Source: Pseudomonadota bacterium
GTDB lineage: Bacteria; Pseudomonadota; Alphaproteobacteria; Rhizobiales; Hyphomicrobiaceae
Reading direction: 5' to 3'
Length of the DNA: 64,000 nucleotides
NCBI GenBank assembly: GCA_023405815.1
Contig: JAEXXM010000054.1
Span: 51,030 to 115,029, forward strand
Positions 50,029 through 59,529 of this stretch are shown here, piece after piece; position 1 is the first letter of the stretch; every line of letters begins with the position of its first letter. A model generated the notes under the pieces. The model was not told the origin of the DNA, did no database searches, and was given only the letters and a program-made list of their open reading frames with translations. The position numbers and the translations under genes are program-made.

Positions 50029-50793
50029 TCAGAAAGCGTTGCCCCGGAACTGGCTGACCTCGCAGGCCATGCCGCGCTCGGTCATGACCTTGCAGACGGC
50101 CTTGGCGTCGGCAATGGTCTCCAGCGGACCCGCGACGAGGCCATAGGTGCGCTCGTTGTCCTTTCCGCTGACGACGTAGCGCGGATGCAGTGTGCGGACA
50201 GTGTCGGCGGCGCGGTCATTGAGGATTGTCCAGCTCAAGCGCAATGAGTCGACCGACGGGCCGGTGGCAAGGAGCACGCCCACCTGGGCCGGCTTGGCCG
50301 GCGCCGCGGCCTTCTTCTCCTCGATGCTTCCCGTCTCGATGCCGCCCGCGGCCTGTTTCTGAGCCGGAGCGGCTGCCGCCTTCGCCGGCTCGGGCGCCTT
50401 GGCGGCAGCCTGCTTCTTCGCGACCGCTGCTTGCGCGGCGGCGACCTTTTCGATTGCGGCGCGCTCGAGCGCTTCGACCTTCTCGAGCAGGATTCGGTCC
50501 CGCTCGGCCGCTTCCTCGAGGCCTGACTTCACGCCGGCAACCTCGGCCTTCACCTCGCCGACGCCCTGCTTGAGCGGATCGAGGTCGGCCAGAGCGCGCT
50601 CGACGTGGCGCTGCGTCTCGACCAGGGCGGCGCGCGTCTCGTCGGGCTTCTTGCTCCACATGGCGACGAGGTCCGGACGCACGCCGAGGAAGACGAGATA
50701 GCTGCCCGCGAGAATGGCCGCGAGCAGGTAGAGCATGACGTAGGGGGTGAAGGTGCGGCGCCGCGCCGGGGCGATGGAGAGATCGACGGACAT
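50029..50793 (-). CDS. Membrane protein with coiled coil and SPOR-like domain
   Basis: 254-residue protein with one transmembrane segment (VMLYLLAAILAGSYLVFLGV, about residues 19-38), a charged coiled-coil of about 70 residues (LVETQRHVERALADLDPLKQ onwards), a low-complexity Ala/Lys/Pro linker and a C-terminal SPOR-like domain (VGVLLATGPSVDSLRLSW and RTYGLVAGPLETIADAKAVC). SPOR domains bind denuded peptidoglycan at the septum. Exact role unknown. Confidence 0.8.
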   Translation of the reverse strand: MSVDLSIAPARRRTFTPYVMLYLLAAILAGSYLVFLGVRPDLVAMWSKKPDETRAALVETQRHVERALADLDPLKQGVGEVKAEVAGVKSGLEEAAERDRILLEKVEALERAAIEKVAAAQAAVAKKQAAAKAPEPAKAAAAPAQKQAAGGIETGSIEEKKAAAPAKPAQVGVLLATGPSVDSLRLSWTILNDRAADTVRTLHPRYVVSGKDNERTYGLVAGPLETIADAKAVCKVMTERGMACEVSQFRGNAF

Positions 50794-51200
50794 TCTTCAG
50801 CTTCCACGGTTTTGACGCGGCACAGGGCCTGAATTCTGGTGGCTCGCATCGGTCCGATCAGGTCTCGACGCGGCCGTCCTTGGAATGACGCGGGAAGATT
50901 CGGGTGAGTCGGCCTCGCCGGGCAACGCAGGTGCCGGGGCGCATGCCGCGCTGCCTGTGGACGACGCGGAGCCCGCGTGCAACCTATTGAGAATAAAAGC
51001 ACTACGGCGATGCATGTGCCCGTCTCGCCACAGCTCGTGCACCGGGGAAAGCAACACCGGGCGACACATTTGCGCCGTGTTGTTGGGCCGAGCCGACGCT
51101 AGGTGTAGAAGAGCCGCGATGCAGTAGCGCCGAGTCGCGCCGCAACGCTAACCAGCTCGCCGACCAGTTTATCCACCAACAACCCACAACAGGGAGCACG
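50794..51200. other. 407-bp intergenic region between the SPOR gene and glmU
   Basis: Divergent promoter region with no recognisable gene. The stretch TTGAGAATAAAAGC near 50985 is the only A/T-rich patch; no operator dyad stands out. Confidence 0.45.
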
Positions 51201-52559
51201 ATGAGCCAACGCCCCTTGCTCGTTGTCGTCCTCGCGGCCGGACAAGGCACGCGCATGAAGTCGCAGCTTCCGAAGGTGCTGCACAAGATCGGTGGGCGCT
51301 CGATGCTCGGCCACGTGCTGGCACTCGCCCAGTCGATCGGCGTCGATGCGCTGTCGGTGGTGGTCGGCCCCGGCATGGATGTCGTGCGCGCCGAGGCTGA
51401 GGCCGAGGCGCCGGGTGCCAAGGTCTTCGTGCAGGAGGTCCAGCGCGGTACGGCCGACGCGGTCCTCGCCGCGCGCACGGCGCTCGCCGCTCATCCCGGC
51501 GACGTGCTCGTGCTCTATGCCGACACGCCGCTCTTGCCGGCCGCGACGCTTGCGGCTCTGCGCGCGCGCCTCGATGCCGGCGCCGGCATAGCGGTGCTCG
51601 GATTCGAGGCCGCCGATCCGACGGGTTACGGGCGCTTGCTGACGGATAAGGAAGGCTGGCTCACTGCCATCCGCGAGGAGAAGGACGCGACCGCGGCCGA
51701 GCGCGCCGTGCGTCTCTGCAATTCCGGGGTGATGGCTTTCCGCCTCGACGATGTGCTCGGCGTGCTCTCCAAGATCGACAACAAGAACGCCAAGGCTGAG
51801 TTCTATCTCACGGACGCCGTCGAGATTGCCCGCTCGCAGGGCGCGCGCGCCGCCGTCCTCACCTGCGCCGAGGAGGATGTGCTCGGCGTCAACTCGCGGG
51901 ACCAGCTCGCTGTCGCCGAAGCCATCTTCCAGAAGCGCGCACGCCTCTCTGTCATGCGTGAGGGCGCGACGCTCATCGCTCCCGAGACCGTGTGGCTGTC
52001 CTACGACACGAGGATCGGACGCGACGTCCTGATAGAGCCGAACGTGTTCTTCGGCCCGGGCGTCGTCGTCGAGGACGGTGCCGAGATCAAGGCCAACTGT
52101 CATATCGAGCGCGCGCACATCGGCAGGAACGCCCGCATCGGCCCGTTCGCGCGCCTGCGCCCGGGCGCCGAGCTCGGACCCGACGTGCACGTCGGCAACT
52201 TCGTCGAGGTGAAGAACGTAACGCTCGGCGCGGGCGCCAAGGCCAATCACCTCTCCTACCTCGGTGATGGCTCGGTGGGGGCGGGCGCCAACATCGGCGC
52301 GGGGACCATCTTCTGCAACTACGACGGCTTCAACAAAAGCCGCACCGAGGTCGGTGAGGGGGCGTTCGTCGGCTCCAACACCTCGCTCGTCGCCCCCGTG
52401 AAGATCGGCGCCGGCGCCTATATCGGCTCGGGCAGCGTCATCACCAAGAATGTTGCAGCCGACGCCTTGGCTCTGGAGCGCTCCTCGCAGGAGGAGCGCC
52501 CCGGCTGGGCTGCGAAGTTCCGTGCCATGATGTCGAAACGCAAGGCAAAGACTGGTTAA
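51201..52559 (+). CDS. glmU: Bifunctional N-acetylglucosamine-1-phosphate uridyltransferase / glucosamine-1-phosphate acetyltransferase
   Basis: 452-residue enzyme making UDP-GlcNAc. The N-terminal pyrophosphorylase motif is VVVLAAGQGTRMKSQLPKVL; the C-terminal half is a left-handed beta helix with hexapeptide repeats and FVEVKNVTLGAGAKANHLSY, and acetyltransferase residues in GTIFCNYDGFNK. GGGAG precedes the ATG. glmS follows 119 bases later, so the two steps of amino-sugar synthesis are clustered for peptidoglycan and lipopolysaccharide precursors. Confidence 0.96.
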   Translation: MSQRPLLVVVLAAGQGTRMKSQLPKVLHKIGGRSMLGHVLALAQSIGVDALSVVVGPGMDVVRAEAEAEAPGAKVFVQEVQRGTADAVLAARTALAAHPGDVLVLYADTPLLPAATLAALRARLDAGAGIAVLGFEAADPTGYGRLLTDKEGWLTAIREEKDATAAERAVRLCNSGVMAFRLDDVLGVLSKIDNKNAKAEFYLTDAVEIARSQGARAAVLTCAEEDVLGVNSRDQLAVAEAIFQKRARLSVMREGATLIAPETVWLSYDTRIGRDVLIEPNVFFGPGVVVEDGAEIKANCHIERAHIGRNARIGPFARLRPGAELGPDVHVGNFVEVKNVTLGAGAKANHLSYLGDGSVGAGANIGAGTIFCNYDGFNKSRTEVGEGAFVGSNTSLVAPVKIGAGAYIGSGSVITKNVAADALALERSSQEERPGWAAKFRAMMSKRKAKTG

Positions 52560-52678
52560 CGATTGGCGCCATGAGGGCGCGCAGCGGCCGAAAATCGCAG
52601 AAACACTCTGTGATTTGAGCGCGATATTAAGCAAACGCTAGCAGTATAGCCGGGGCAAGCTCGGGGGATTCGCATCGC

Positions 52679-54499
52679 ATGTGCGGCATCGTCGGAATTA
52701 TCGGAACCAAGTCCGTCGCAACGGATCTCGTCGACGCCCTGCGCCGGCTCGAGTACCGGGGCTATGACTCTGCGGGCATCGCCACGGTCGAGAACGGCCA
52801 TCTCGAGCGCCGCCGCGCCGAGGGTAAGCTGCGCAACCTCGAGGGGCGGCTGCTGCAGGAGCCTCTTAAGGGCCGCACCGGCATCGGTCACACGCGCTGG
52901 GCGACGCACGGGCGCCCGACCGAGCGCAACGCTCACCCGCACATGAACGGCAAGGTCTCGGTCGTTCACAACGGCATCATCGAGAACTACCGCGAGCTCA
53001 AGGAAGAGCTGATCGCCAGGGGCTACGTGTTCGAGAGCGACACCGACACCGAGGCGATCGTCCACGTCGTCACCGACGAGCTTTCGAAGGGCGTGACGCC
53101 CGAGGAAGCCGTGCGCCGGGCGCTGGGGCGCCTCCAGGGCGCCTTTGCGCTCGCCATCATCTTCGCCGGCCACGACGACCTGATGATCGCTGCCCGCCAG
53201 GGCTCGCCGCTCGCCATCGGCCACGGCACGGGCGAGATGTACCTCGGCTCCGACGCCATCGCGCTCGCCCCGTTCACCGACGCGATCACCTACCTCGAGG
53301 AGGGCGACTGGGCGGTGCTGCATCGCTCCGGCGTCGAGATATACGATCGCACCGGCAAGCGTGTCGATCGCCCGCTGATCAAGTCGGTCGCGTCCTCGCT
53401 CCTCGTCGACAAGGGCAATCACCGCCACTTCATGGCGAAGGAGATTCACGAGCAGCCCGAGGTCATCAGCCACACGCTGGCAAATTATATCGACATGGCC
53501 GAAGGGACGGTGCGCATTCCCGATCTCGGCGTCGATCCGGCAGCTTTGCCGCGCGCCACCGTCTCGGCCTGCGGCACGGCCTACTATGCCGGGCTCGTTG
53601 GCAAGTATTGGATCGAGCGCTACGCCCGTCTGCCGGTCGAGATCGACGTCGCCTCGGAGATGCGCTACCGCGAGCCGCCACTGACGAAGGACGGCTTGGC
53701 GCTGTTCGTCTCGCAGTCTGGCGAGACGGCCGATACCCTCGCCGTCTTGCGCCACGCCAAGGCGGAGGCCCAGCGGATCGCTGCGGTCGTCAACGTTCGC
53801 ACCTCGTCCATCGCCCGCGAATCCGACGTCGTCCTGCCAACGCTGGCCGGACCCGAGATCGGCGTCGCCTCGACCAAGGCTTTCACCTGTCAGTTGTCCG
53901 TCCTCGCCTGCCTTGCGCTCGGCCTTGCGCGCGCACGCGGCACGATCGACCGCGACAAGGAGCGTGCTCTCGTTCAGTCGCTCATCGAGGTGCCGCGCCA
54001 TATCTCCAACGTCCTGCGCAACGAGGAGCAGTACGAGGCCATCGCGCACATGCTGTCGAAGGCTCGCGACGTGCTCTATCTCGGCCGCGGCACCAGCTAT
54101 CCGCTCGCACTCGAAGGCGCGCTGAAGCTGAAGGAGATCTCCTATATTCATGCCGAGGGTTATGCCGCCGGTGAGCTGAAGCACGGCCCCATCGCCTTGA
54201 TCGACGAGAACGTGCCCGTCATCGTCGTCGCCCCTCAGGACGACCTGTTCGAGAAGACGGTCTCCAACATGCAGGAGGTCGCCACCCGCGGCGGCCAGAT
54301 CATCCTCATCTCCGACGCCCCGCCGGAGGCCATCGGCTGCAAGGTGGCGGCCCACATTGCCATGCCGACAGCCTCGGAGTTCACCAACCCGCTGCTCTAT
54401 GCTGTGCCGGTACAACTGCTCGCCTATCATACCGCCGTGATCATGGGCACCGACGTCGATCAGCCCCGCAATCTGGCCAAGTCGGTCACGGTCGAATAG
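52679..54499 (+). CDS. glmS: Glutamine-fructose-6-phosphate aminotransferase (isomerising)
   Basis: 606-residue amidotransferase forming glucosamine-6-phosphate. Cys2 of MCGIVGIIGTK is the glutaminase nucleophile, with THGRPTERNAHPHMN and HNGIIENYRELK completing that domain. Two SIS domains follow (SACGTAYYAGLVGKYWIE and LGRGTSYPLALEGALKLKEI), and the protein ends AKSVTVE as usual for GlmS. The upstream gap has no strong ribosome site (GGGGGATT 13 bases away). A glmS ribozyme is not expected in this group and none was seen. Confidence 0.97.
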   Translation: MCGIVGIIGTKSVATDLVDALRRLEYRGYDSAGIATVENGHLERRRAEGKLRNLEGRLLQEPLKGRTGIGHTRWATHGRPTERNAHPHMNGKVSVVHNGIIENYRELKEELIARGYVFESDTDTEAIVHVVTDELSKGVTPEEAVRRALGRLQGAFALAIIFAGHDDLMIAARQGSPLAIGHGTGEMYLGSDAIALAPFTDAITYLEEGDWAVLHRSGVEIYDRTGKRVDRPLIKSVASSLLVDKGNHRHFMAKEIHEQPEVISHTLANYIDMAEGTVRIPDLGVDPAALPRATVSACGTAYYAGLVGKYWIERYARLPVEIDVASEMRYREPPLTKDGLALFVSQSGETADTLAVLRHAKAEAQRIAAVVNVRTSSIARESDVVLPTLAGPEIGVASTKAFTCQLSVLACLALGLARARGTIDRDKERALVQSLIEVPRHISNVLRNEEQYEAIAHMLSKARDVLYLGRGTSYPLALEGALKLKEISYIHAEGYAAGELKHGPIALIDENVPVIVVAPQDDLFEKTVSNMQEVATRGGQIILISDAPPEAIGCKVAAHIAMPTASEFTNPLLYAVPVQLLAYHTAVIMGTDVDQPRNLAKSVTVE

Positions 54500-54604
54500 G
54501 GAATTGGGGTCGAGGCAGCCGGTCGCGGATTTGCCTCGATATTGGGCTTGGCTTACGCTCGTGCCCTGAGACGGGCTGGCAACGATCAGGCATCTGGATC
54601 GGAT

Positions 54605-55726
54605 ATGGGGGAGATGTTGCGCATTCTGGCGCTTTTCGCGGGCCTTCTGGCTTTCGCGCTGCCCGTTGCCGCGTTCGATGGCCCGGCGCAGTCAAACGCT
54701 GGAAAGAAGCAGCCCGCCGCCAAGCAGGCGCCCCCCGGTGAAGAAGGCGGCGAGGACGGCACCAAGTCGGCCGCGCTCGTCCAGCAGATCTTCGAGGGAG
54801 GCATCAAGGCCTACGGCGTCGGCAAGTACGACGAGGCTCAGCGCGCCTTCGAGGCCGCCATCCGCGCCGGCATGCCCAGCAGCCAGATGCCGCGCGTCCT
54901 CTATTACCGCGGCCTCACCTTCCGCAAGATGGGCAAGCCCGGCTTTGCCGTGTCCGATCTGACCAGCGCCCTCTGGCTCAAGGGCGGCCTCTCCGAGGCT
55001 GAGCGCGCCGATGCCATCAAGAACCGCGCGCTCGCCTATCACGAGTCCGGAGTCAGCGAGGTGCCCCCGGTGCCGCAGTCGGCCTATGCCGAAGCGCCGG
55101 CGCTTCCCGGCCGCGACAAGCAGAGCGCCATGGCAGCAGGCTCGTCCGCATCGGCTCCTTCAAACGCACCCGCCGCGCCCACCCCAACGTCTAGTTCCAG
55201 CGGCGGAATTGGCGGCTTCTTCTCGAGCCTGTTCGGTGGCGGCTCGTCGAGCGAGAGCTCGGAGAGCGCGCCCGCAGCAACCGCATCCATCGCCACCGAC
55301 CCCGCCCCGGCGAGCGATAGCGCCGGTTGGGGCGCCTCGACCGAGGTGGTGCCTCATGCGGCGGCGGCATCGCCGCCCGAGGCTGCTCGCGCGCCGGAGA
55401 TCGGCTCTCCCTTCGTCACCCAGGTCGCGGCCGTCGCCGAGCCAGGGCGTGCCCCCGCAGCGTCCGCCGGTGGCTCTGGCGGAATCAAGCTTCAGGTCGC
55501 CTCTGTCCGCTCGCGCTCCGAGGCGGAGGCCCTCGCCGGCCTTCTCGTCGGCCGCCATGGCGATGAGCTGGGCGGCCGTCGTCCTGCCGTAGATCAGACA
55601 GTGATCGGCAGCATGGGCACCTTCTACCGGGTGCGCATCGGGCCGTTCGCCAACGATCGGGAGCCTCAGCAACTCTGCAACGTGCTGAAACCCGACGGAT
55701 TTGACTGCCTCGTGGTCGCCGAGTAG
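54605..55726 (+). CDS. Exported protein with TPR-like and SPOR domains
   Basis: 373-residue protein with a signal peptide (MLRILALFAGLLAFALPVAA), a TPR-like region (IKAYGVGKYDEAQRAFEAAI and VLYYRGLTFRKMGKPGFAVS), a long Ala/Ser/Gly/Pro linker, and a C-terminal SPOR domain (IKLQVASVRSRSEAEALAGL and FYRVRIGPFANDREPQQLCN). The ATG at 54605 was chosen; another ATG three codons on is equally possible. Lying after glmS, it suggests an envelope or septum role. Confidence 0.83.
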   Translation: MGEMLRILALFAGLLAFALPVAAFDGPAQSNAGKKQPAAKQAPPGEEGGEDGTKSAALVQQIFEGGIKAYGVGKYDEAQRAFEAAIRAGMPSSQMPRVLYYRGLTFRKMGKPGFAVSDLTSALWLKGGLSEAERADAIKNRALAYHESGVSEVPPVPQSAYAEAPALPGRDKQSAMAAGSSASAPSNAPAAPTPTSSSSGGIGGFFSSLFGGGSSSESSESAPAATASIATDPAPASDSAGWGASTEVVPHAAAASPPEAARAPEIGSPFVTQVAAVAEPGRAPAASAGGSGGIKLQVASVRSRSEAEALAGLLVGRHGDELGGRRPAVDQTVIGSMGTFYRVRIGPFANDREPQQLCNVLKPDGFDCLVVAE

Positions 55727-55888
55727 CCGGCCGTAATCCACCCCTCTCCGGAGTTGCCGAAGCGTTAGGCGCCCATCGCCTAAGCTGCATACTTACGCCG
55801 GCAGCAAAACCGTGGGAAAGTCCGGCAGCCCCAGTCGGTCGCCGCGTTCACCAGCGGACCGTCCGGCCAGGGTGCCGTGGGATTTTCG

Positions 55889-56689
55889 ATGAGCTCCGCC
55901 GACCCATTCAAAGGACAGCAAGAAGCCTCGGCTGAATTGCGCGCAGGGCTCCGCAAGCTGGTGCGGGAGGATCCTTCCGCCGCCGGCTGGCATCTCGGCG
56001 CGCGCCTGCGCAACTACTTCCTCACCGGCCTCGTGATCGTCGGCCCGGTGACCATCACGCTCTACTTCGCGTGGTGGTTCATCAACGTCACCGACGCCTG
56101 GATCAAGCCGTTCGTCCCCGCCGCCTACCTGCCCGACACCTATCTGCCGTTTCCCATCCCTGGTTTCGGCCTCGTCGTCGGCATCATTGCGCTGACGCTC
56201 ATCGGCGCGCTGGCCGCCAACCTCTTGGGCCGCACCCTGATCTCGTTCGGCGAGCAGATGCTCGGCGGCATGCCGATCGTGCGCAACGTCTACAGCGCGC
56301 TGAAGCAGATATTCGAATCCGTCGTCACCGCGACGGGACCGGGGCAGACGTTCCAGAAGGTCGGCCTGATCGAGTTCCCGAGCAAAGGCCTGTGGTCGAT
56401 CGTCTTCGTCACCGGCGAGACCACTGGAGAAATCGGCCGCGCCATGCCGGGCGGAGAGGACGATCTTCTCACCGTCTTCATGCCGACGGGCATCGTGCCG
56501 CCGACCGGGTTCGTCTGCTTCCTGCCGCGCCGCGAGGTCGTCTTCCTCGACATGACCATCGAGGACGCCGCCAAGGTGATCATCTCCGCCGGCATGGTGA
56601 CGCCGGAGAGCCAGGCAAAGCTGCGCGAGCTCGCCGAGCAGTCCCGCCGCAATAAGAAGAACAAGAGCAAGCCCGCCCCCGCGGCGTGA
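55889..56689 (+). CDS. DUF502 integral membrane protein
   Basis: 266-residue membrane protein with the family signature (FLTGLVIVGPVTITLYFAWW), PFPIPGFGLVVGIIALTLIG, and PIVRNVYSALKQIFESVV. Two transmembrane segments enclose a loop; a beta-rich part with IEFPSKGLWSIVFVTGET follows. A basic tail (NKKNKSKPAPAA) ends it. The ATG at 55889 is favoured over GTG at 55877. Function unknown across bacteria; recG on the other strand lies beyond a repeat-rich spacer. Confidence 0.9.
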   Translation: MSSADPFKGQQEASAELRAGLRKLVREDPSAAGWHLGARLRNYFLTGLVIVGPVTITLYFAWWFINVTDAWIKPFVPAAYLPDTYLPFPIPGFGLVVGIIALTLIGALAANLLGRTLISFGEQMLGGMPIVRNVYSALKQIFESVVTATGPGQTFQKVGLIEFPSKGLWSIVFVTGETTGEIGRAMPGGEDDLLTVFMPTGIVPPTGFVCFLPRREVVFLDMTIEDAAKVIISAGMVTPESQAKLRELAEQSRRNKKNKSKPAPAA

Positions 56690-56699
56690 CGCTCCCACC

Positions 56700-56935
56700 T
56701 GTCATCCCTGCCAAGCGACGTAGCCGAGCGCTGAGCCGGGACCCAGCACCGGTGTGCGAAGCCCCTTCAATCTGTCATCCTCGCTTCATGCCGAGATCCG
56801 TGGATCCGCGGCCTCGACGCTTTCCTTGTCACCCCGGCACTTGTTGCCGGGGGCCAGCCAACGGCCCGGCAGGTCCGCTCGCGTAGAGATAGATCCCGGG
56901 GACAAGCCCCAGGGTGACAGTCGGGGCGCTGGATA
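56700..56935. repeat. Intergenic palindromic repeat element between DUF502 and recG
   Basis: A long imperfect inverted repeat (56827-56855 against 56891-56919, about 21 of 29 positions matching, TGTCACCC...CTTGT...CCGGG) lies in a spacer that also contains GAGCCGGGACCCAGC and GGATCCGCGG. This is the look of the repetitive elements scattered between genes in many Hyphomicrobiales. No coding sequence is seen. Confidence 0.7.
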
Positions 56936-59053
56936 TCAAGCAGCACGGAACAGGCGCACCGCCTCGTCGCATTCGAAGATGTAGAGCAGCGTCCTGAGCG
57001 CCTGCCCGCGCGGAGAGGCCAGCATCGGGTCGGCCGCCAACACCATGCGTGCATCGTCACGCGCCGCGGTCAGCAGCGCGTCGAAGCCTGGCACATCCGC
57101 CACCCGAAAGCCCGGCATGCCGCTCTGTCGCGCGCCCAGAACCTCGCCGCCGCCGCGCAGCTCGAGGTCCTTTTCGGCGATGAGGAATCCGTCCTCGGTC
57201 TGCTCCATCATCTCCAGCCGTTGGCGCGCGGTCTCGCCCAGCGGCGCCTTGTAGAGCAGCATGCAGAAGCTCTCGCGCGTCCCGCGGCCCACACGCCCGC
57301 GCAACTGGTGCAGCTGCGCGAGGCCGAAGCGCTCGGCGTGCTCGATCACCATGATGTTGGCGTTGGGCACGTTGACGCCGACCTCGATGACGGTGGTTGC
57401 CACCAGGATCTTGAGCCGACCGGACGAGAACGCCTCCATCGCCGCGTCCTTGGCCTTGTCCTGCATGCCGCCATGCAGCAGCCCGACGTTCTCCTTGCCG
57501 AACAGCTGCGAAAGGTGCGCATGCCGCTCCTCGGCCGCGGCAAGCTCGGAGACATCCGAGCTTTCGATCAGCGGGCACACCCAATAGACCTGCGCGCCCT
57601 CGGCGAGTTGCGTGCGAAGACGATCGACGAGCTTTTCCATCGAATCCGTCGGGATCTTTCGCGTCACAACGGGCTTGCGTCCTGGCGGCTTCTCGTTGAG
57701 CCGCGAGACGTCGAGGTCGCCATAGTGCGTCATCACCAGCGTGCGCGGGATCGGCGTCGCCGTCATTACCAGCACGTCGGTCCCCGCACCCCCGCCTTTC
57801 GACTGCAGCGACAAGCGCTGGTGCACGCCGAAGCGGTGCTGCTCGTCGATGACGGCGAAGGCGAGGTCGCGGAAGACGACGTCGGGCTGGAACAGCGCAT
57901 GCGTGCCGATGATGATGTCGATCGCGCCCGCGGCGAGGCGGTCCAACACCTCCTTGCGCGCTCGGCCCTTCTCGCGGCCCGTTAAGAGGCCGATGCGCAG
58001 GCCGGCCTTCTCCGCGAGCGGCGCGATGGTTTCGAGATGCTGTCGCGCCAGCACCTCGGTCGGCGCCATCAGCGCCGCCTGCGCGCCAGACTCCACGGCA
58101 ATCGCCATGGCGAGCAGCGCGACCACCGTCTTGCCCGAGCCGACGTCGCCCTGCAGCAGCCGCAGCATGCGGCGCGGCGCGCTCATATCGGCTTCGATCT
58201 CGCGCATGGCGTCGCGCTGCGCGTTGGTGAGTGCGAAAGGCAGCGCATCGGCGAGCTTTGCGCGCACGCTGCCGTCGCCTTTGACGATGCGGCCGGGCCG
58301 CGTCTTGAAGTTCTGCCGCACCAGAGCGAGCGCGAGCTGCCCCGCGAGCAGCTCGTCGTAGGCGAGCCGCTGCCACGGCGTCCCCCCGCTCGAGACGTCG
58401 CCGGCATCGCTCGGCTTGTGCAGGCGCTGCAGCGCGTCCTCGAAGGTTGGCCAGCCCCGTTGCAGGAGCCAGGCCGGCTCCTGCCACTCGGGCACGGCAC
58501 GCAACCGCTCCAGCGCCTGCCGCGTCGCCTTCTGCACGATCTTGCCCGAGAGGCCCGCAGTCAGCGGATAGACCGGCTCCAGCATCGGCAGATCGCCGCG
58601 CGCTTCCGGCGTGACGATATAGTCCGGGTGCGACATCTGCAGCTTGTCGGAATACCGCTCGACGCGCCCGGAGATGTAGCGCTCCTCCCCGACGGGAAGT
58701 TGGCGCTCGATGAACTTGCGCTCGGCGTGAAAGAAGACGAGGTCGAGCTTGCCGCTGTCGTCCTCGACGCGCACCTTGTAGGGCGCCCTGGTGTTGCCGC
58801 GCGGCGGGGGGAAGTGCTTCAGTATGCGCACCTTGAGGGTCGCGATCGAGCCTGGGACCGCATCGGCGATGGCCGGCTCCGCGCGGCGGTCGACAACCCC
58901 TGTCGGCAGGTGCCACAGCAGGTCCAGCACCCGCGGCTCGGTGATCCCTGCGGGCAGGTTGACGCACTTGCGCATCAACAGGATCAGCCGCGGACCGATT
59001 CCGGTCAGCGACTGCAGCGAGGCAAATAGGGGCGTCAGCTCGATGGGCCGCAT
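56936..59053 (-). CDS. recG: ATP-dependent DNA helicase RecG
   Basis: 705-residue helicase that remodels stalled forks and Holliday junctions. The N-terminal wedge domain includes YKVRVEDDSGKLDLVFFHAE; Walker A is LQGDVGSGKTVVALLAM near 293, DEAH-type box DEQHRFGVHQR, motif III VMTATPIPRTL, and motif VI QLRGRVGRGTR. The ATG at 59053 was chosen where RecG homology begins; the frame continues upstream without homology. Divergent from sdhE/mfd. Confidence 0.96.
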   Translation of the reverse strand: MRPIELTPLFASLQSLTGIGPRLILLMRKCVNLPAGITEPRVLDLLWHLPTGVVDRRAEPAIADAVPGSIATLKVRILKHFPPPRGNTRAPYKVRVEDDSGKLDLVFFHAERKFIERQLPVGEERYISGRVERYSDKLQMSHPDYIVTPEARGDLPMLEPVYPLTAGLSGKIVQKATRQALERLRAVPEWQEPAWLLQRGWPTFEDALQRLHKPSDAGDVSSGGTPWQRLAYDELLAGQLALALVRQNFKTRPGRIVKGDGSVRAKLADALPFALTNAQRDAMREIEADMSAPRRMLRLLQGDVGSGKTVVALLAMAIAVESGAQAALMAPTEVLARQHLETIAPLAEKAGLRIGLLTGREKGRARKEVLDRLAAGAIDIIIGTHALFQPDVVFRDLAFAVIDEQHRFGVHQRLSLQSKGGGAGTDVLVMTATPIPRTLVMTHYGDLDVSRLNEKPPGRKPVVTRKIPTDSMEKLVDRLRTQLAEGAQVYWVCPLIESSDVSELAAAEERHAHLSQLFGKENVGLLHGGMQDKAKDAAMEAFSSGRLKILVATTVIEVGVNVPNANIMVIEHAERFGLAQLHQLRGRVGRGTRESFCMLLYKAPLGETARQRLEMMEQTEDGFLIAEKDLELRGGGEVLGARQSGMPGFRVADVPGFDALLTAARDDARMVLAADPMLASPRGQALRTLLYIFECDEAVRLFRAA

Positions 59054-59235
59054 CGGATAAGGGCCTCGACACTCCGGCGGAAGGGGCAGATCCGGCACCG
59101 GCGGAGACCGATCTCGCCGGCACTTTGCGCATTTGGAAACGGGCGCTATATCAACGTCCCGACCTCGCCGGAGGGTGGCGGCCAGCCCGCGCTGCGTCAA
59201 GCCTCGGCACGGGGTTATCCAAGAAGCGGTTCTTC

Positions 59236-59529
59236 ATGCAAGACGACCTCGAAGTACGGCGCCGGCGTGCCGCTTATCGCGCGTCACACCGCGGTACCAA
59301 GGAGATGGACATCATCCTGGGCCGCTACGCCGGCGCCCGCCTTGCCGTCATGTCGGCCGATGAGCTGGCGACCTTCGAGCGCTTCCTGGCGTTGCCCGAT
59401 CCCGTGCTCACCCATTGGTTCGCGCAGGGCGAAGCTGCCGGCGATACCGGGGAGTTCTCTTTCTTGGTCGCAGCGTTGCGCGCCCACCACGGATTGACGC
59501 CGGAGAGCGGCGAACGTTTGGAGACGTAA
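59236..59529 (+). CDS. sdhE: FAD assembly factor SdhE (DUF339)
   Basis: 97-residue protein that helps covalent flavinylation of succinate dehydrogenase. The signature is YRASHRGTKEMDIILGRYA near residue 14 (the RGxxE motif with Arg-Gly and Glu), followed by ELATFERFLALPDPVLTHWF. The ATG at 59236 has no strong ribosome site but starts the conserved domain. Its stop overlaps the mfd start by one base (TAATG), implying coupled translation. Confidence 0.93.
   Translation: MQDDLEVRRRRAAYRASHRGTKEMDIILGRYAGARLAVMSADELATFERFLALPDPVLTHWFAQGEAAGDTGEFSFLVAALRAHHGLTPESGERLET

Noticed and set aside
50885..51127. 80-codon plus-strand frame in the gap before glmU
   Set aside because: No ribosome site, no hydrophobic core or motif; the composition is that of non-coding GC-rich DNA.
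52560..52678. glmS ribozyme or riboswitch before glmS
   Set aside because: The gap is only 119 bases, shows no glmS ribozyme core, and this element is known from Gram-positive bacteria.
51099..54430. Long minus-strand frames of 511 and 624 codons opposite glmU and glmS
   Set aside because: Antisense shadows of strongly conserved enzymes.
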